The notes below the pieces were generated by a model that searched no databases, had not been told where the DNA came from, and worked only from the letters and a program-made list of their open reading frames with translations. Positions 44,520 to 53,965 of a DNA stretch of 64,000 nt are shown in pieces. The translations under genes and the position numbers were made by a program. Position 1 is the stretch's first letter. Each line of letters starts with the position of its first letter. Origin of the DNA: Pedobacter zeaxanthinifaciens (GTDB lineage: Bacteria; Bacteroidota; Bacteroidia; Sphingobacteriales; Sphingobacteriaceae); NCBI RefSeq assembly GCF_003313335.1, contig NZ_QMHP01000003.1, forward strand, positions 1-64,000. Reading direction: 5' to 3'.

Positions 44520-45089
44520 TTAGCCTACTTGCTTGGGTAAACCTAAATTTATTGCAGTTTTAGAGATGTAGCTTTCATAGATTTTAGCCAGCACGTCATT
44601 CATCTCTTCTTTCAAATCGAATTGTAAATCATCATGCAGCTTTTCAAACTTACGCAGCAACACCTGCATTGATTTCACCACATAACTAGCCAATAATTGC
44701 TCATGATTTTTAGTTAAGGAATACACTTTATACCTAAATGCCATGGGCGACATTTTAAAGAGCATCAATTTCAATTCTAGCTCTTCTACATCGGCTTTAG
44801 TTACTTTGTAAAAGTGATTGATTTGCTTAGTCAACTTCCTCAAAATCAACAAAGCATCCTTAGCGCTAGTTTTAGGAGTAGTATTCAGCTCCGTTAGCGT
44901 TTCGCTAATCTCATTTTTAATAAAAGCAACCCTATCCCTAAGGTTGCTTTCATCTTCCAATAATAAAAAATGCAAATGTTCAGTGAGCACTTTATCCTTA
45001 GCAACCAGGCGTAAAAGCAACTTATCTTTCTCCTTTACTGGCAGTGCTAAAATCTCTTTCTTTAAATCCTTATGCTCACTAAGTTTCAT
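44520..45089 (-). CDS. Conserved helical protein of unknown function
   Basis: 189 residues, almost entirely helical and charged (MKLSEHKDLKKEILALPVKE, then NHEQLLASYVVKSMQVLLRKFE), no signal or membrane segment, no motif I recognise. It starts within the stop codon of galE (one-base overlap, TAATG) and ends 49 bp before the CpsB-type phosphatase gene, so it belongs to the sugar-nucleotide operon. Coupling to galE suggests, but does not show, a polysaccharide-related role. Confidence 0.7.
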   Translation of the reverse strand: MKLSEHKDLKKEILALPVKEKDKLLLRLVAKDKVLTEHLHFLLLEDESNLRDRVAFIKNEISETLTELNTTPKTSAKDALLILRKLTKQINHFYKVTKADVEELELKLMLFKMSPMAFRYKVYSLTKNHEQLLASYVVKSMQVLLRKFEKLHDDLQFDLKEEMNDVLAKIYESYISKTAINLGLPKQVG

Positions 45090-46105
45090 TAAAACGGATT
45101 ATCCTTTAAATATTTTTCCCACTCCCATGCTGAGCGCATCATTTCGTTCAAATCAAGCTGCGTTTGCCAGCCTAGTACGTTTTTTGATTTAGTTACGTCA
45201 CCGTAAATCTTCTCCACATCACCCTCTCTCCTTGGCGCAATTTTATAATTCAATTTTTCACCAGTAGACTGTTCAAAAGCATTGATGATTTCCAACACAG
45301 ACGAACCTTTTCCGGTGCCAAGATTGAAGACATCATAACCATCAACTTTGCCTTCCGCTAATCTTTTAATTGCTGCGACGTGAGCCTTAGCCAAATCAAC
45401 AACATGGATATAATCGCGTATTGCAGAGCCATCTACTGTGTCATAATCATCTCCAAAAACCTGAATTGGACCACGTTTCCCAATTGCCGACTGTGTAATA
45501 AATGGCACTAAATTTTGAGGAACACCGTTTGGCAGCTCTCCAATTAATGCAGTATGGTGCGCTCCTACTGGGTTAAAATAGCGCAAAGCGATGACATTTA
45601 AGCCAGCAGTTGCTTTAGTAGTTTCCACCAATATTTCTTCCGCTATTTGTTTGGTATTACCGTACGGAGATTCCGCTTTTTTGACAGGACTATCTTCTGT
45701 TACAGGCAATTGATCTGGCTGCCCATAAACAGTACACGATGAAGAAAAAACAAAGTTAGTTTGCGGATAAGCAGTTAACAAGTTGATTAAACTATAGAAA
45801 TTATTTCTGTAGTACTTTAATGGCTGCTCTACCGATTCACCAACGGCCTTGTAGGCAGCAAAGTGAATAATTCCTGAAATATCTTGGTTTTGTTTTGCAA
45901 AAGCATCAACCGCAGCACTATCCTGTAAATCTAACTCCACAAACTCGTGCCTTTTACCAGTAATTTGCTCCAACTGATCTAATATTTTGATATTAGAATT
46001 TGAAAGGTTATCCACGATGATTACTTCGTAGCCAGCCTCGTGAAGCTCAACAACGGTATGCGAACCAATATATCCAGTTCCGCCGGTAACTAAAATTTTC
46101 GACAT
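45089..46105 (-). CDS. galE: UDP-glucose 4-epimerase
   Basis: NAD-dependent epimerase that interconverts UDP-glucose and UDP-galactose. The 338 residues have the Rossmann GGTGYIGSHTVVELHEAGYE, DNLSNS, IHFAAYKAVGESV, SSSCTVYG with the catalytic Tyr/Lys in SPYGNTKQIAEE, and IRDYIHVVDLAKAHV. Its start abuts the upstream UDP-glucuronate decarboxylase-type gene with no spacing, and its stop overlaps the next start. Strongly coupled operon. Confidence 0.95.
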   Translation of the reverse strand: MSKILVTGGTGYIGSHTVVELHEAGYEVIIVDNLSNSNIKILDQLEQITGKRHEFVELDLQDSAAVDAFAKQNQDISGIIHFAAYKAVGESVEQPLKYYRNNFYSLINLLTAYPQTNFVFSSSCTVYGQPDQLPVTEDSPVKKAESPYGNTKQIAEEILVETTKATAGLNVIALRYFNPVGAHHTALIGELPNGVPQNLVPFITQSAIGKRGPIQVFGDDYDTVDGSAIRDYIHVVDLAKAHVAAIKRLAEGKVDGYDVFNLGTGKGSSVLEIINAFEQSTGEKLNYKIAPRREGDVEKIYGDVTKSKNVLGWQTQLDLNEMMRSAWEWEKYLKDNPF

Positions 46106-47095
46106 CTATTTATTATACGTAGTGAAATCTTTATGCTCTATTTTGGCCAAAGCCTCTGCTGATAAGGACTTGAAATAATCGTAAGTAATTTTCAAACCTT
46201 CTGCCCTATTTACTTTAGGCTCCCATTTTAATAATTCTTTTGCTTTGGTGATATCAGGCCTGCGTTGCTTTGGATCATCCTGAGGTAGCGGTTTATACAC
46301 AATTTTTTGATCGGTGCCTGTCAGTTTAATAATCTCCTCACAAAACTGCTTAATTGTAATTTCGTCAGGGTTTCCAATGTTAACTGGCGATGCATAATCA
46401 GCATGCAATAAACGATAAATCCCCTCAATTAAATCATCCACGTAGCAAAATGAACGCGTCTGGCTGCCATCACCAAATACTGTCAAATCTTCGCCCCTTA
46501 ATGCTTGTCCTATAAATGCAGGCAACACTCTTCCATCGTTAAGGCGCATACGCGGACCGTAAGTGTTGAAAATACGCACAATGCGTGTTTCTACTCCGTG
46601 AAACGTATGATAAGCCATTGTAATTGCTTCCTGAAAACGCTTAGCTTCATCATAAACTCCTCTAGGGCCAACAGGGTTTACATTGCCCCAGTATTCTTCA
46701 GGCTGCGGGTTAATATTAGGATCTCCGTACACCTCTGAGGTAGATGCAATTAGCATCCTAGCCCCTTTGGCTCTAGCTAAGCCTAGCAAATTGTGCGTAC
46801 CTAACGAGCCTACTTTTAAAGTCTGAATCGGAATCTTTAAATAATCAATAGGACTTGCCGGCGATGCAAAGTGTAAAATGTAATCCAATTTACCCGGAAC
46901 ATGCACAAACTTAGAAACATCGTGATTGTAAAACTCAAAATTTTCCAGCTTAAACAAATGTTCGATATTAGCTAAATCACCCGTGATGAGGTTATCCATG
47001 CCAATTACATGGCAACCTTCTTTTATAAATCTATCACACAGGTGCGAACCTAAAAATCCAGCGGCACCTGTAATTAAAACTCTCTTACGCTCCAT
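46106..47095 (-). CDS. UDP-glucuronic acid decarboxylase family protein (UDP-xylose synthase)
   Basis: Extended SDR enzyme, 329 residues, probably converting UDP-glucuronate to UDP-xylose. Motifs are [43 protein letters not shown], the YDEAKR catalytic Tyr/Lys, and the UXS-type [20 protein letters not shown] and FNTYGPRM segments. Upstream UDP-glucose dehydrogenase would supply its substrate, and the two genes abut with no gap. That pathway context supports UXS over other SDRs. Confidence 0.9.
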   Translation of the reverse strand: MERKRVLITGAAGFLGSHLCDRFIKEGCHVIGMDNLITGDLANIEHLFKLENFEFYNHDVSKFVHVPGKLDYILHFASPASPIDYLKIPIQTLKVGSLGTHNLLGLARAKGARMLIASTSEVYGDPNINPQPEEYWGNVNPVGPRGVYDEAKRFQEAITMAYHTFHGVETRIVRIFNTYGPRMRLNDGRVLPAFIGQALRGEDLTVFGDGSQTRSFCYVDDLIEGIYRLLHADYASPVNIGNPDEITIKQFCEEIIKLTGTDQKIVYKPLPQDDPKQRRPDITKAKELLKWEPKVNRAEGLKITYDYFKSLSAEALAKIEHKDFTTYNK

Positions 47096-48406
47096 TTAGC
47101 TAATAATTTTACGACCAATACTGTTGTAATAATACCCTAAATCAATCATTTTTTGCAAATCGAAAAGATTACGGCCATCAAAAACTACCTTGTTTTTTAG
47201 CACTTCTTCCATTTTCTCAAAGTCAGGATTACGGAAAACCGACCATTCAGTGGCGATTAACAAAGCATCTGCACCTTCTAAAGCTTCGTATTGATCTTTA
47301 GCGTATTTGATTTTATCACCTAGCAAGCCTCTTACATTATCAATTGCTTCTGGGTCAAATGCCACAACTTCTGCACCTGCATCAATTAAATCTTTAATGA
47401 TGTATAAAGCTGGTGCCTCTCGGATATCATCGGTTTCAGGCTTGAATGCCAATCCCCAAAGCGCAAACTTTTTGCCTTTAATATCGCCTTTGTAATATTT
47501 TAATACTTTATCGGTAAGTACGGTCTTTTGTTTTTCGTTCACTTCCATCACCGACTTTAAAATTTTAAAATCGTAATCGTGTTCTACAGCTGCCTTTTCT
47601 AATGCTTGTACATCTTTAGGAAAACAGCTACCACCATAACCAATACCCGGAAATAAAAATCTTTTACCAATTCTATCATCTGAGCCAATTCCTTTACGTA
47701 CCATATCCACATCAGCACCCACAATTTCGCATAAATTAGCTATCTCGTTCATGAAGGTTATTTTTGTTGCCAGGAATGAGTTTGCGGCATATTTAGTTAA
47801 CTCCGAAGAACGCTCATCCATGAAATAGATTGGGTTTCCTTGGCGTACGTAAGGGGCATACAACTCGCCCATCAACTTTTTAGCTTTGTCGCTTGTTGTA
47901 CCAATCACAACCCTATCCGGCTTCATAAAATCGTCAACGGCAACACCTTCACGTAAAAACTCCGGATTAGAAACTACATCCACCTCTACCTCAGTATGTG
48001 CTTTAAACACAGCGGCTACCTTATCAGCAGTACCTACCGGTACCGTAGATTTGTTAACGATTACTTTATACTCGGTAATAAGCTTCGAAATATCTTTGGC
48101 TGCTCCTAAAATATAAGAGAGATCAGCAGCACCATCACCCCCAGGAGGAGTAGGTAGCGCCATAAAAATAATTTGCGCTTCTTTCACACCTTCGGCTAAA
48201 TTGGTAGTGAAAGATAAGCGACCCTGAGCAATATTGCGATGAAAAAGCACATCCAAACCAGGCTCATAAATTGGGAGTTGCCCAGCCTTCATTTTATTTA
48301 CTTTTTCCTCAACAATATCCACGCAAATTACGTTGTTTCCAGTTTCTGCTAAGCAGGTTCCGGTTACCAAACCAACGTAACCTGTACCAATTACAGCTAT
48401 CTTCAT
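47096..48406 (-). CDS. ugd: UDP-glucose 6-dehydrogenase
   Basis: Oxidises UDP-glucose twice to UDP-glucuronate with NAD. The 436 residues have KIAVIGTGYVGLVTGTCLAE at the N-terminus, NKSTVPVGTAD, LREGVAVDDFMKPDRVVIG and the catalytic cysteine in GYGGSCFPKDVQAL, then FKPETDDIREAP. The family also contains GDP-mannose dehydrogenases, but the neighbouring UDP-glucuronate decarboxylase favours UDP-glucose. First gene of a five-gene operon; a perfect palindrome (48438-48455) lies in the divergent promoter region shared with waaA. Confidence 0.93.
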   Translation of the reverse strand: MKIAVIGTGYVGLVTGTCLAETGNNVICVDIVEEKVNKMKAGQLPIYEPGLDVLFHRNIAQGRLSFTTNLAEGVKEAQIIFMALPTPPGGDGAADLSYILGAAKDISKLITEYKVIVNKSTVPVGTADKVAAVFKAHTEVEVDVVSNPEFLREGVAVDDFMKPDRVVIGTTSDKAKKLMGELYAPYVRQGNPIYFMDERSSELTKYAANSFLATKITFMNEIANLCEIVGADVDMVRKGIGSDDRIGKRFLFPGIGYGGSCFPKDVQALEKAAVEHDYDFKILKSVMEVNEKQKTVLTDKVLKYYKGDIKGKKFALWGLAFKPETDDIREAPALYIIKDLIDAGAEVVAFDPEAIDNVRGLLGDKIKYAKDQYEALEGADALLIATEWSVFRNPDFEKMEEVLKNKVVFDGRNLFDLQKMIDLGYYYNSIGRKIIS

Positions 48407-48437
48407 ATATTTTTAGAGTGTTTTTAACATTAATATC

Positions 48438-48455
48438 TATCTTCGAGCGAAGATA
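48438..48455. promoter_or_regulatory. 18-bp perfect palindrome between ugd and waaA
   Basis: TATCTTCG-AG-CGAAGATA, in the 66-bp divergent gap between the starts of ugd (48406) and waaA (48473). Could be an operator for both envelope genes or a hairpin in the waaA leader. Confidence 0.5.
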
Positions 48456-48472
48456 ATAAATTCTGTAGCAAA

Positions 48473-49684
48473 ATGCATTGGCTTTACAATATTAGTATAT
48501 TAATTTACGGCCTATTAATCAGGTTGGTAGCATTGTTTAATACAAAAGCCAAGCTGTTTGTAATGGGCAGAAAAGATATATTTAAGCTTATCGCTTCGAA
48601 AATTGATGCAAGTAGCCAACCTATCTGGTTTCACTTTGCTAGTTTGGGAGAATTTGAGCAGGGAAGGCCTGTTTTAGAAAAAATCAAACAGTTGCATCCA
48701 AAAGAAAACGTAGTGATTACTTTCTTTTCTCCATCGGGCTATGAGATTAGAAAAAATTATGCCTTAGCTAACGGTATTTTTTATTTGCCTTTAGATACCC
48801 CCCGAAATGCTAAGCGATTTATTGATCTTGTTAAGCCTAAAATGGCGATTTTTACTAAGTATGAGTTTTGGCCAAATTACTTTAACGCACTATCAAACCA
48901 GCAAATACCACTCTACATCATTTCCGGTATTTTTAGGCCAATGCAAGTTTTCTTTAAATGGTACGGCGGATTTTACCGCAAAGTTTTAAAATCAGTAAGC
49001 CATTTTTTTGTACAAAACGAAGAGAGTGTACAGCTGCTTAAAACCATTTCATTTACCAATGTCGATGTAAGTGGAGATACCCGATTTGACAGGGTGTACG
49101 AAAACGCTCAAGCCCCCAAACAGCTTCCCGTAATAGCAGCATTTTGCCAACATTATCCGGCACTTATTGCTGGGAGCACCTGGCCAGAAGATGAAAAAAT
49201 ATTGGCAGAACTAGCAGCCAAAAATCCCGAATGGAAGCTGGTAATAGCACCTCACGAAGTAAATTCAGCTCATATTGCCGCAATTACCCAACTATTCCCT
49301 GCAAGCATCAAATTCTCTGAATTACAAACATCAACCGTTGACAGCACAACCCAAGTACTGATAATTGACAACATTGGGATGCTGTCTTCGTTATACCAAT
49401 ACGGCAAAGTAGCTTTTATTGGCGGAGGTTTTGGAGCAGGAATACACAACACTTTAGAGGCAGCAGCATTTTCGGTACCGGTTATTTTCGGTCCTAACTA
49501 TCAAAAATTTCAAGAAGCAAAAGACCTGATTGCCTTAGGTGCTGCCAAAAGTGTAACTAATGCTACTTCGTTATTACAGGCTTTTGAGCATTTCAAGCAA
49601 CATCAGTTAGGAAAAATTGCTGGAGCGTATGTTGCAGAGCAAAAAGGAGCTACCGAAATGATTATTGCGAAGATACTGGCTTAG
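48473..49684 (+). CDS. waaA: 3-deoxy-D-manno-octulosonic acid (Kdo) transferase
   Basis: Transfers Kdo from CMP-Kdo to lipid A precursor. The 403 residues form a GT-B protein with a short N-terminal membrane segment (WLYNISILIYGLLIRLVALF). Family motifs include HFASLGEFEQGRPVLEKIK, FWPNYF, SGDTRFDRVYE, LIAGSTWPEDEKIL and the donor-site EAAAFSVPVIFGPNYQKFQEA. It is divergent from the UDP-sugar operon. Its 3' end overlaps the convergent HAD gene by four bases. Confidence 0.94.
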   Translation: MHWLYNISILIYGLLIRLVALFNTKAKLFVMGRKDIFKLIASKIDASSQPIWFHFASLGEFEQGRPVLEKIKQLHPKENVVITFFSPSGYEIRKNYALANGIFYLPLDTPRNAKRFIDLVKPKMAIFTKYEFWPNYFNALSNQQIPLYIISGIFRPMQVFFKWYGGFYRKVLKSVSHFFVQNEESVQLLKTISFTNVDVSGDTRFDRVYENAQAPKQLPVIAAFCQHYPALIAGSTWPEDEKILAELAAKNPEWKLVIAPHEVNSAHIAAITQLFPASIKFSELQTSTVDSTTQVLIIDNIGMLSSLYQYGKVAFIGGGFGAGIHNTLEAAAFSVPVIFGPNYQKFQEAKDLIALGAAKSVTNATSLLQAFEHFKQHQLGKIAGAYVAEQKGATEMIIAKILA

Positions 49685-50292
49685 ATTTTATCAACCCTTA
49701 CCCAATCCATACCGGCCGCAATTGCACCTTGCACACCTAGTTCTGCATCTTCAAAAACAATGCACTGTTTGGGATCAATGCCTAATGCCTCCGCAGCAGC
49801 TAAAAATGGATCTGGTGCCGGTTTACCTTTTGGCGTTTCGCCTGCGCAAACCATCGTATCAATCAAATCTATCAAACCCAAAACAGTAAGTGTTTTAGTA
49901 ACGGTTTTTCTGCTCCCACCAGAAACCACCGCAATTTTAACCTTACCTACGTGGTTTCTCAAATGTTCGGCAACGTAAGATATAGGCTGCGTTTGTTCAA
50001 TATACTTATCAATAAATATTTGCGATTTTTCGGCAGCAAAAGTATCTGGCAAATCAACACCATATCTTTTTGTAATTTCTTTGGCGAAAAGTGCAGTAGG
50101 TACGCCAGCAAATTCGTCCACCATTGCATGGTCTAAAGCAACACCATAACGTGCCGCCACTTCTTCGTAGGCCAATTTGTGCGCCAACATGTTATCGGCC
50201 AAAGTGCCGTCGCAATCATAAAGAAAAGCTTCGTATTTATCGGCTGTTCTATTGGTAAGGTATTCTAGTTTTTCTAAATGTTTATCGTTCAT
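49681..50292 (-). CDS. HAD family phosphatase (beta-phosphoglucomutase-like)
   Basis: 203 residues with the HAD motifs FLYDCDGTLADNM (nucleophile and acid Asp), VVSGGSRKTVTK, KPAPDPFLAAAE and VFEDAELGVQGAIAAG. The small alpha-helical cap after motif I marks subfamily I, like beta-phosphoglucomutase or sugar-phosphate phosphatases. It starts two bases after hemH and so is cotranscribed. The hemH link may be only operon convenience. Convergent overlap of four bases with waaA. Confidence 0.87.
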   Translation of the reverse strand: MNDKHLEKLEYLTNRTADKYEAFLYDCDGTLADNMLAHKLAYEEVAARYGVALDHAMVDEFAGVPTALFAKEITKRYGVDLPDTFAAEKSQIFIDKYIEQTQPISYVAEHLRNHVGKVKIAVVSGGSRKTVTKTLTVLGLIDLIDTMVCAGETPKGKPAPDPFLAAAEALGIDPKQCIVFEDAELGVQGAIAAGMDWVRVDKI

Positions 50293-50294
50293 TC

Positions 50295-51305
50295 TTATTT
50301 CGACATTTCTACTAGCGCCTCAATAAATCTAGGATCGTCATTTAAACTTTCCACTAACTGTACATGCTCGCCGCCAAGTTCTTTAAACTCTTCGTTATAT
50401 TCAACCGTAATTTCGTAAAGGGTTTCTAAGCAATCAGCCACAAAAGCCGGACTGAATACTAACAAACGTTTTTTACCTTCTTCAGCTAGTTTCTTAAGCA
50501 CATCTGTGGTGTAAGGCTGTATCCAAGGTTCTTTACCTAAACGAGATTGGTAGCATACAGAATAATTTTCTCTAGCTAAACCCAATTTTTGAGCTAATAG
50601 CTTCGCTGTATGATGACACTGCGCCGAATAGCAAAACTTATTGGCATCGTTATAATTATCGCAGCAATTATTGACTTTTAGGCAGTATTTTCCGGTATGA
50701 TCAGATTTGGTCATTTGCCTTTGTGGCAAGCCGTGGAAACTAAATAGTACGTGATCGTAATTTTCAACGCCGTGTTTTTTTGCATTATCCGCAAAAATTT
50801 CCAGCATCAACTCGTTATCATGAAAAGAGTTAACGAAAGAAACTGGAGGAATAGTAGGCCATTTGCTCAACAATTCCATCACCAACTGTAAAACTGAGCC
50901 AGTACTAGCCGAAGCATACTGAGGGAATAAAGGAATTACTTTGATGCTGCTTACCAATCCTTTTTTGAGCTTTTCCAATGCCTGCTCTATAGATGGATTT
51001 TGGTAACGCATAGCTAACTCCACCTGATACTCATTACCTAACTTCTCTTGCAACATCTTTGCCTGCAATTCGCTATAGTAAAGTAGTGGAGATCCGTTTT
51101 CATTCCAAATTTCTTTATAAAGTTTGGAAGTTTTAGGACTACGAAAAGGCACAATAATACCTTTCACCAATAGAGTTCTATTTAACTTAGGGATATCTAT
51201 CACCCGCTCATCCATCAAAAATTGATCAAGATATTTTCTTACATCTTTAACTTCCGGACTATCTGGCGTACCCAGATTGACTAGCAATATTCCTTTCTTA
51301 GCCAT
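50295..51305 (-). CDS. hemH: Ferrochelatase
   Basis: Inserts Fe2+ into protoporphyrin IX, the last step of haem synthesis. The 336 residues have GILLVNLGTPDSPEVKDVRK at the N-terminus, the catalytic His in VLFSFHGLPQRQM, a Cys-rich loop (KVNNCCDNYNDANKFC) and the C-terminal VFSPAFVADCLETLYEITVE. Complete. A -7 box lies 16 bases upstream. The HAD phosphatase gene follows after two bases. Confidence 0.96.
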   Translation of the reverse strand: MAKKGILLVNLGTPDSPEVKDVRKYLDQFLMDERVIDIPKLNRTLLVKGIIVPFRSPKTSKLYKEIWNENGSPLLYYSELQAKMLQEKLGNEYQVELAMRYQNPSIEQALEKLKKGLVSSIKVIPLFPQYASASTGSVLQLVMELLSKWPTIPPVSFVNSFHDNELMLEIFADNAKKHGVENYDHVLFSFHGLPQRQMTKSDHTGKYCLKVNNCCDNYNDANKFCYSAQCHHTAKLLAQKLGLARENYSVCYQSRLGKEPWIQPYTTDVLKKLAEEGKKRLLVFSPAFVADCLETLYEITVEYNEEFKELGGEHVQLVESLNDDPRFIEALVEMSK

Positions 51306-51321
51306 TAATTCTTATTTGCTG

Positions 51322-51329
51322 CAAATATA
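51322..51329 (-). promoter_or_regulatory. hemH -7 element
   Basis: TATATTTG on the minus strand, 16 bases upstream of the hemH ATG. Confidence 0.5.
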
Positions 51330-51337
51330 CGCCGATT

Positions 51338-51417
51338 TACGATTTTAGGAGTACGATTTTAGATTTTAAGACAGAAAGCAGACAGAACCGGAGTCAGTTT
51401 ACAATTTTCAGTTTACA
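51338..51417. repeat. Short direct repeats between ispH and hemH
   Basis: TACGATTTTAG at 51338-51348 and 51352-51362, and CAGTTTACA at 51395-51403 and 51409-51417. Both pairs have a 14-base offset. This is the low-complexity intergenic class also seen at 57205-57267. Confidence 0.6.
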
Positions 51418-51437
51418 GTTGCAGAACAATGGGGCAA

Positions 51438-52286
51438 TTATAAGCGCTCCAACTGTGCTTTAACTTGCTCCATTAGCCACATTGGCGTAGAGGTAGCCCC
51501 GCAAATGCCCACTTTATCATTAGGCTGGAACCAGCTTTGATCTAGTTCTTCTACATTAGAAATGAAATAGGAATTATCGTTGTATTTTTTGCAAACATCG
51601 TAAAGCACTTTCCCATTTGACGACTTTTTACCGGAAACGAATACAATCCTATCAAAATCACTCACAAATTTTTCCAACTCCTCATATCGGTTAGATACTT
51701 GCCTGCAAATGGTATCATTAGCTTTCACCTCATAACCCCTGTTGAGTAGCTCTTCCTTAATTTGATAGAACTTATCTACACTTTTGGTAGTTTGACTGTA
51801 CAAGGTAAATTTATTCGGAAGTTCTACATTGTCGAGCTCGGCAATGTCCATAAATACTTTAGCCTTACCATCGGTTTGACCTTGCAATCCAATTACTTCG
51901 GCATGGCCATGTTTTCCAAAAATAAGGATCTGCTCGCCATCATCATGTGAGTTTTTAATGCGGTTTTGCAGCTTTAACACCACAGGACATGAAGCATCAA
52001 TTAAAGTTAAATTATTGTTCAGCGCTAGCTCATAAGTAGAAGGCGCTTCACCATGCGCTCTAATTAGCACTTTTTCATTGGAAAGTTCTTTTAATTGATC
52101 ATGATCAATGATGCGTAAACCTTTTGCTTTCAGCCGTTCTACTTCTTCATCGTTATGTACAATATCGCCCAAGCAGTATAAATACTCTTCCTGATCAAGG
52201 ATATCTTCGGCCATGTCTATAGCGTAAACAACGCCAAAACAAAATCCCGAAGATTTATCAATAGTAACATTTAAATTGTAGCTCAT
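51438..52286 (-). CDS. ispH: 4-hydroxy-3-methylbut-2-enyl diphosphate reductase
   Basis: Last enzyme of the MEP isoprenoid pathway; makes IPP and DMAPP with a 4Fe-4S cluster. The three cluster cysteines fall in GFCFGVVYAIDMAE, the IDASCPVVLK segment, and GICGATSTPMWLM or the nearby CRQ segment. The active-site NDTICRQVSNRYEEL segment and the KKSSNGKVL loop are present. The start at 52286 (MSYNLNVTID) is preferred because the -7 box at 52302-52309 overlaps the longer frame from 52304. Divergent from the Fic gene. Confidence 0.94.
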   Translation of the reverse strand: MSYNLNVTIDKSSGFCFGVVYAIDMAEDILDQEEYLYCLGDIVHNDEEVERLKAKGLRIIDHDQLKELSNEKVLIRAHGEAPSTYELALNNNLTLIDASCPVVLKLQNRIKNSHDDGEQILIFGKHGHAEVIGLQGQTDGKAKVFMDIAELDNVELPNKFTLYSQTTKSVDKFYQIKEELLNRGYEVKANDTICRQVSNRYEELEKFVSDFDRIVFVSGKKSSNGKVLYDVCKKYNDNSYFISNVEELDQSWFQPNDKVGICGATSTPMWLMEQVKAQLERL

Positions 52287-52301
52287 AATACCAATGTATA
52301 A

Positions 52302-52309
52302 CAAAGGTA
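52302..52309 (-). promoter_or_regulatory. ispH -7 element
   Basis: TACCTTTG on the minus strand, 15 bases before the ATG at 52286; no clear -33 TTG. Confidence 0.5.
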
Positions 52310-52364
52310 CGCAGAAGAAGTTAAAAAATTTGAAAGAAAGTTACTAATATCGGATATAATAATT

Positions 52365-53345
52365 ATGTTTGTTAACGATATTAAAGAAATGTGGGATTTT
52401 AACCTTGAAAATTTAGCTGAGCTACAGCCACAGATAGATAGGCTATACGAAAAAAAAGCGATGATTAGCCAATCAAGGCCGCTGCCCAATGCTGTGCTAT
52501 ACAAAATCAAGGAGCAGCTTAGCCTCGAATGGACATACAATTCTAATAGTATAGAAGGAAATACGCTTAATATCAGGGAAACTCAACTCATTTTAGAAGA
52601 AGGCATTACCGTAGGGGGAAAATCTTTAAGAGAGCATTTTGAGGTGGTAAATCACGAAAAAGCTATCACCTACCTTTACGGTTTGATAAATCCTAACTAC
52701 ACTTTGAGGAGCATTGATATTTTAAATTTACACGGCTTTGTATTAAAAAATATCGAAGATGAATATGCTGGCCGCTTACGAAACGGTGGCGTACGTATTG
52801 TTGGCACTAATTTCACACCGCCTAGTGCCAAAAAAGTTCCAGATTTATTTGATGAGTTAGTAGATTTCATCAATCAAAACCCATTGGGCCTTGATGATTT
52901 AACTCTAGCTACGCTTTTTCACCACAAGTTAGTATGGATTCACCCGTTTTTTGATGGCAATGGGCGTACAGTTCGCTTGGCGATGAATTTATTGTTGATG
53001 AGAAAAGGCTTCCCTCCCGCTATTATCCTCAAAAATGATAGAAAAAAATACTATGATGCACTCAACCAAGCTAACAACGGAAATTACCAAAAGCTATGCT
53101 TAATTATGCTGCAGGCCACAGAGCGTTCGCTAAACATGTATATTAACGCTATGCCGGGCAATAGTTACGATGATTACGAGCCAATTTCTACCATTGTTGC
53201 TGAGCCAAATTTTCCCTACGGGCAAGAGTACATCAGCTTACTGGCAAGGCAGGGCAAAATAGACGCTTACAAAGAAGGCAAAAACTGGCTTACCACCAAG
53301 GAAGCAATAGAAGAGTATGTAGTGAATAGAAAACGGAAAAGGTAG
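52365..53345 (+). CDS. Fic family protein, probable self-inhibited AMP-transferase
   Basis: 326 residues. The Fic core holds HPFFDGNGR at residues 193-201 with the catalytic His, in the order of active AMPylating enzymes. An N-terminal helix has S60-N-S-I-E64-G65, matching the inhibitory [S/T]xxxE[G/N] motif. The inhibitor is thus in the same chain (class II type). A C-terminal winged-helix-like part (YISLLARQGKIDAYKEGKNW) may bind DNA or protein. It stands alone, divergent from ispH, with no antitoxin gene, as expected for this class. Target unknown. Confidence 0.9.
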   Translation: MFVNDIKEMWDFNLENLAELQPQIDRLYEKKAMISQSRPLPNAVLYKIKEQLSLEWTYNSNSIEGNTLNIRETQLILEEGITVGGKSLREHFEVVNHEKAITYLYGLINPNYTLRSIDILNLHGFVLKNIEDEYAGRLRNGGVRIVGTNFTPPSAKKVPDLFDELVDFINQNPLGLDDLTLATLFHHKLVWIHPFFDGNGRTVRLAMNLLLMRKGFPPAIILKNDRKKYYDALNQANNGNYQKLCLIMLQATERSLNMYINAMPGNSYDDYEPISTIVAEPNFPYGQEYISLLARQGKIDAYKEGKNWLTTKEAIEEYVVNRKRKR

Positions 53346-53348
53346 GGT

Positions 53349-53858
53349 TTAGCTCAAATATACCCTATCTTCTTCACCTTCCACATCCATAATTACATCT
53401 ACATGCTCCTTTAATACCGTAGCCAATTCCAAACCAACAAAATCTGTAGCAATTGGAAAAATCTTATGGCTTCTATCTACCAGCACAACGGTTCTTATTT
53501 TTTTGTGAGGTGTATTAAGGAAAACTCCTAAGCCATAGGCCAATGTTTTTCCACTGTTAAGCACATCATCCACTAAAATAATTACTTTATTTTTCCAGTT
53601 GCTTTCTGGCAAATCCGTTTTTGCTACCAGCCTGCTACTTTGCTTTTCCAAATCTATACGCAATAGGGTAATTTGGAATTCAGCAATTTCGTTAAGCGTT
53701 TGTTGCAGCCTAACAGCAAGCTTATAGCCACGATCCCAAATGCCAGCGATCACTAATTCCTTTTCGTCTATGTTATCCTCTAATATCTGATAGGCAATCC
53801 TATTGATTTTTTGTTGGATTTGCTTTTGATCTAAAATAAGTACTTGATTTTGGGGCAT
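53349..53858 (-). CDS. Phosphoribosyltransferase family protein (PyrR-like)
   Basis: 169 residues with the PRTase fold. The PRPP loop is VIILVDDVLNSGKTLAYGL. Upstream is IAGIWDRGYKLAVRLQQTL (PyrR-like pyrophosphate region), and the C-terminus has DFVGLELATVLKEHVDV. PyrR-type proteins bind UMP or pyr mRNA, or act as uracil PRTase, but no pyrimidine gene is adjacent, so the role is open. Convergent with the Fic gene (three bases apart). Confidence 0.85.
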   Translation of the reverse strand: MPQNQVLILDQKQIQQKINRIAYQILEDNIDEKELVIAGIWDRGYKLAVRLQQTLNEIAEFQITLLRIDLEKQSSRLVAKTDLPESNWKNKVIILVDDVLNSGKTLAYGLGVFLNTPHKKIRTVVLVDRSHKIFPIATDFVGLELATVLKEHVDVIMDVEGEEDRVYLS

Positions 53859-53965
53859 CTTGGTAAAGGATTTTAAGTTTACAAAAGAACGATTTTAAGG
53901 CTCAATATCAAATAACGATTTTTTTTTAGTTGACCGTGCAACGTTTGAGAACAAGGTAACGTCTA

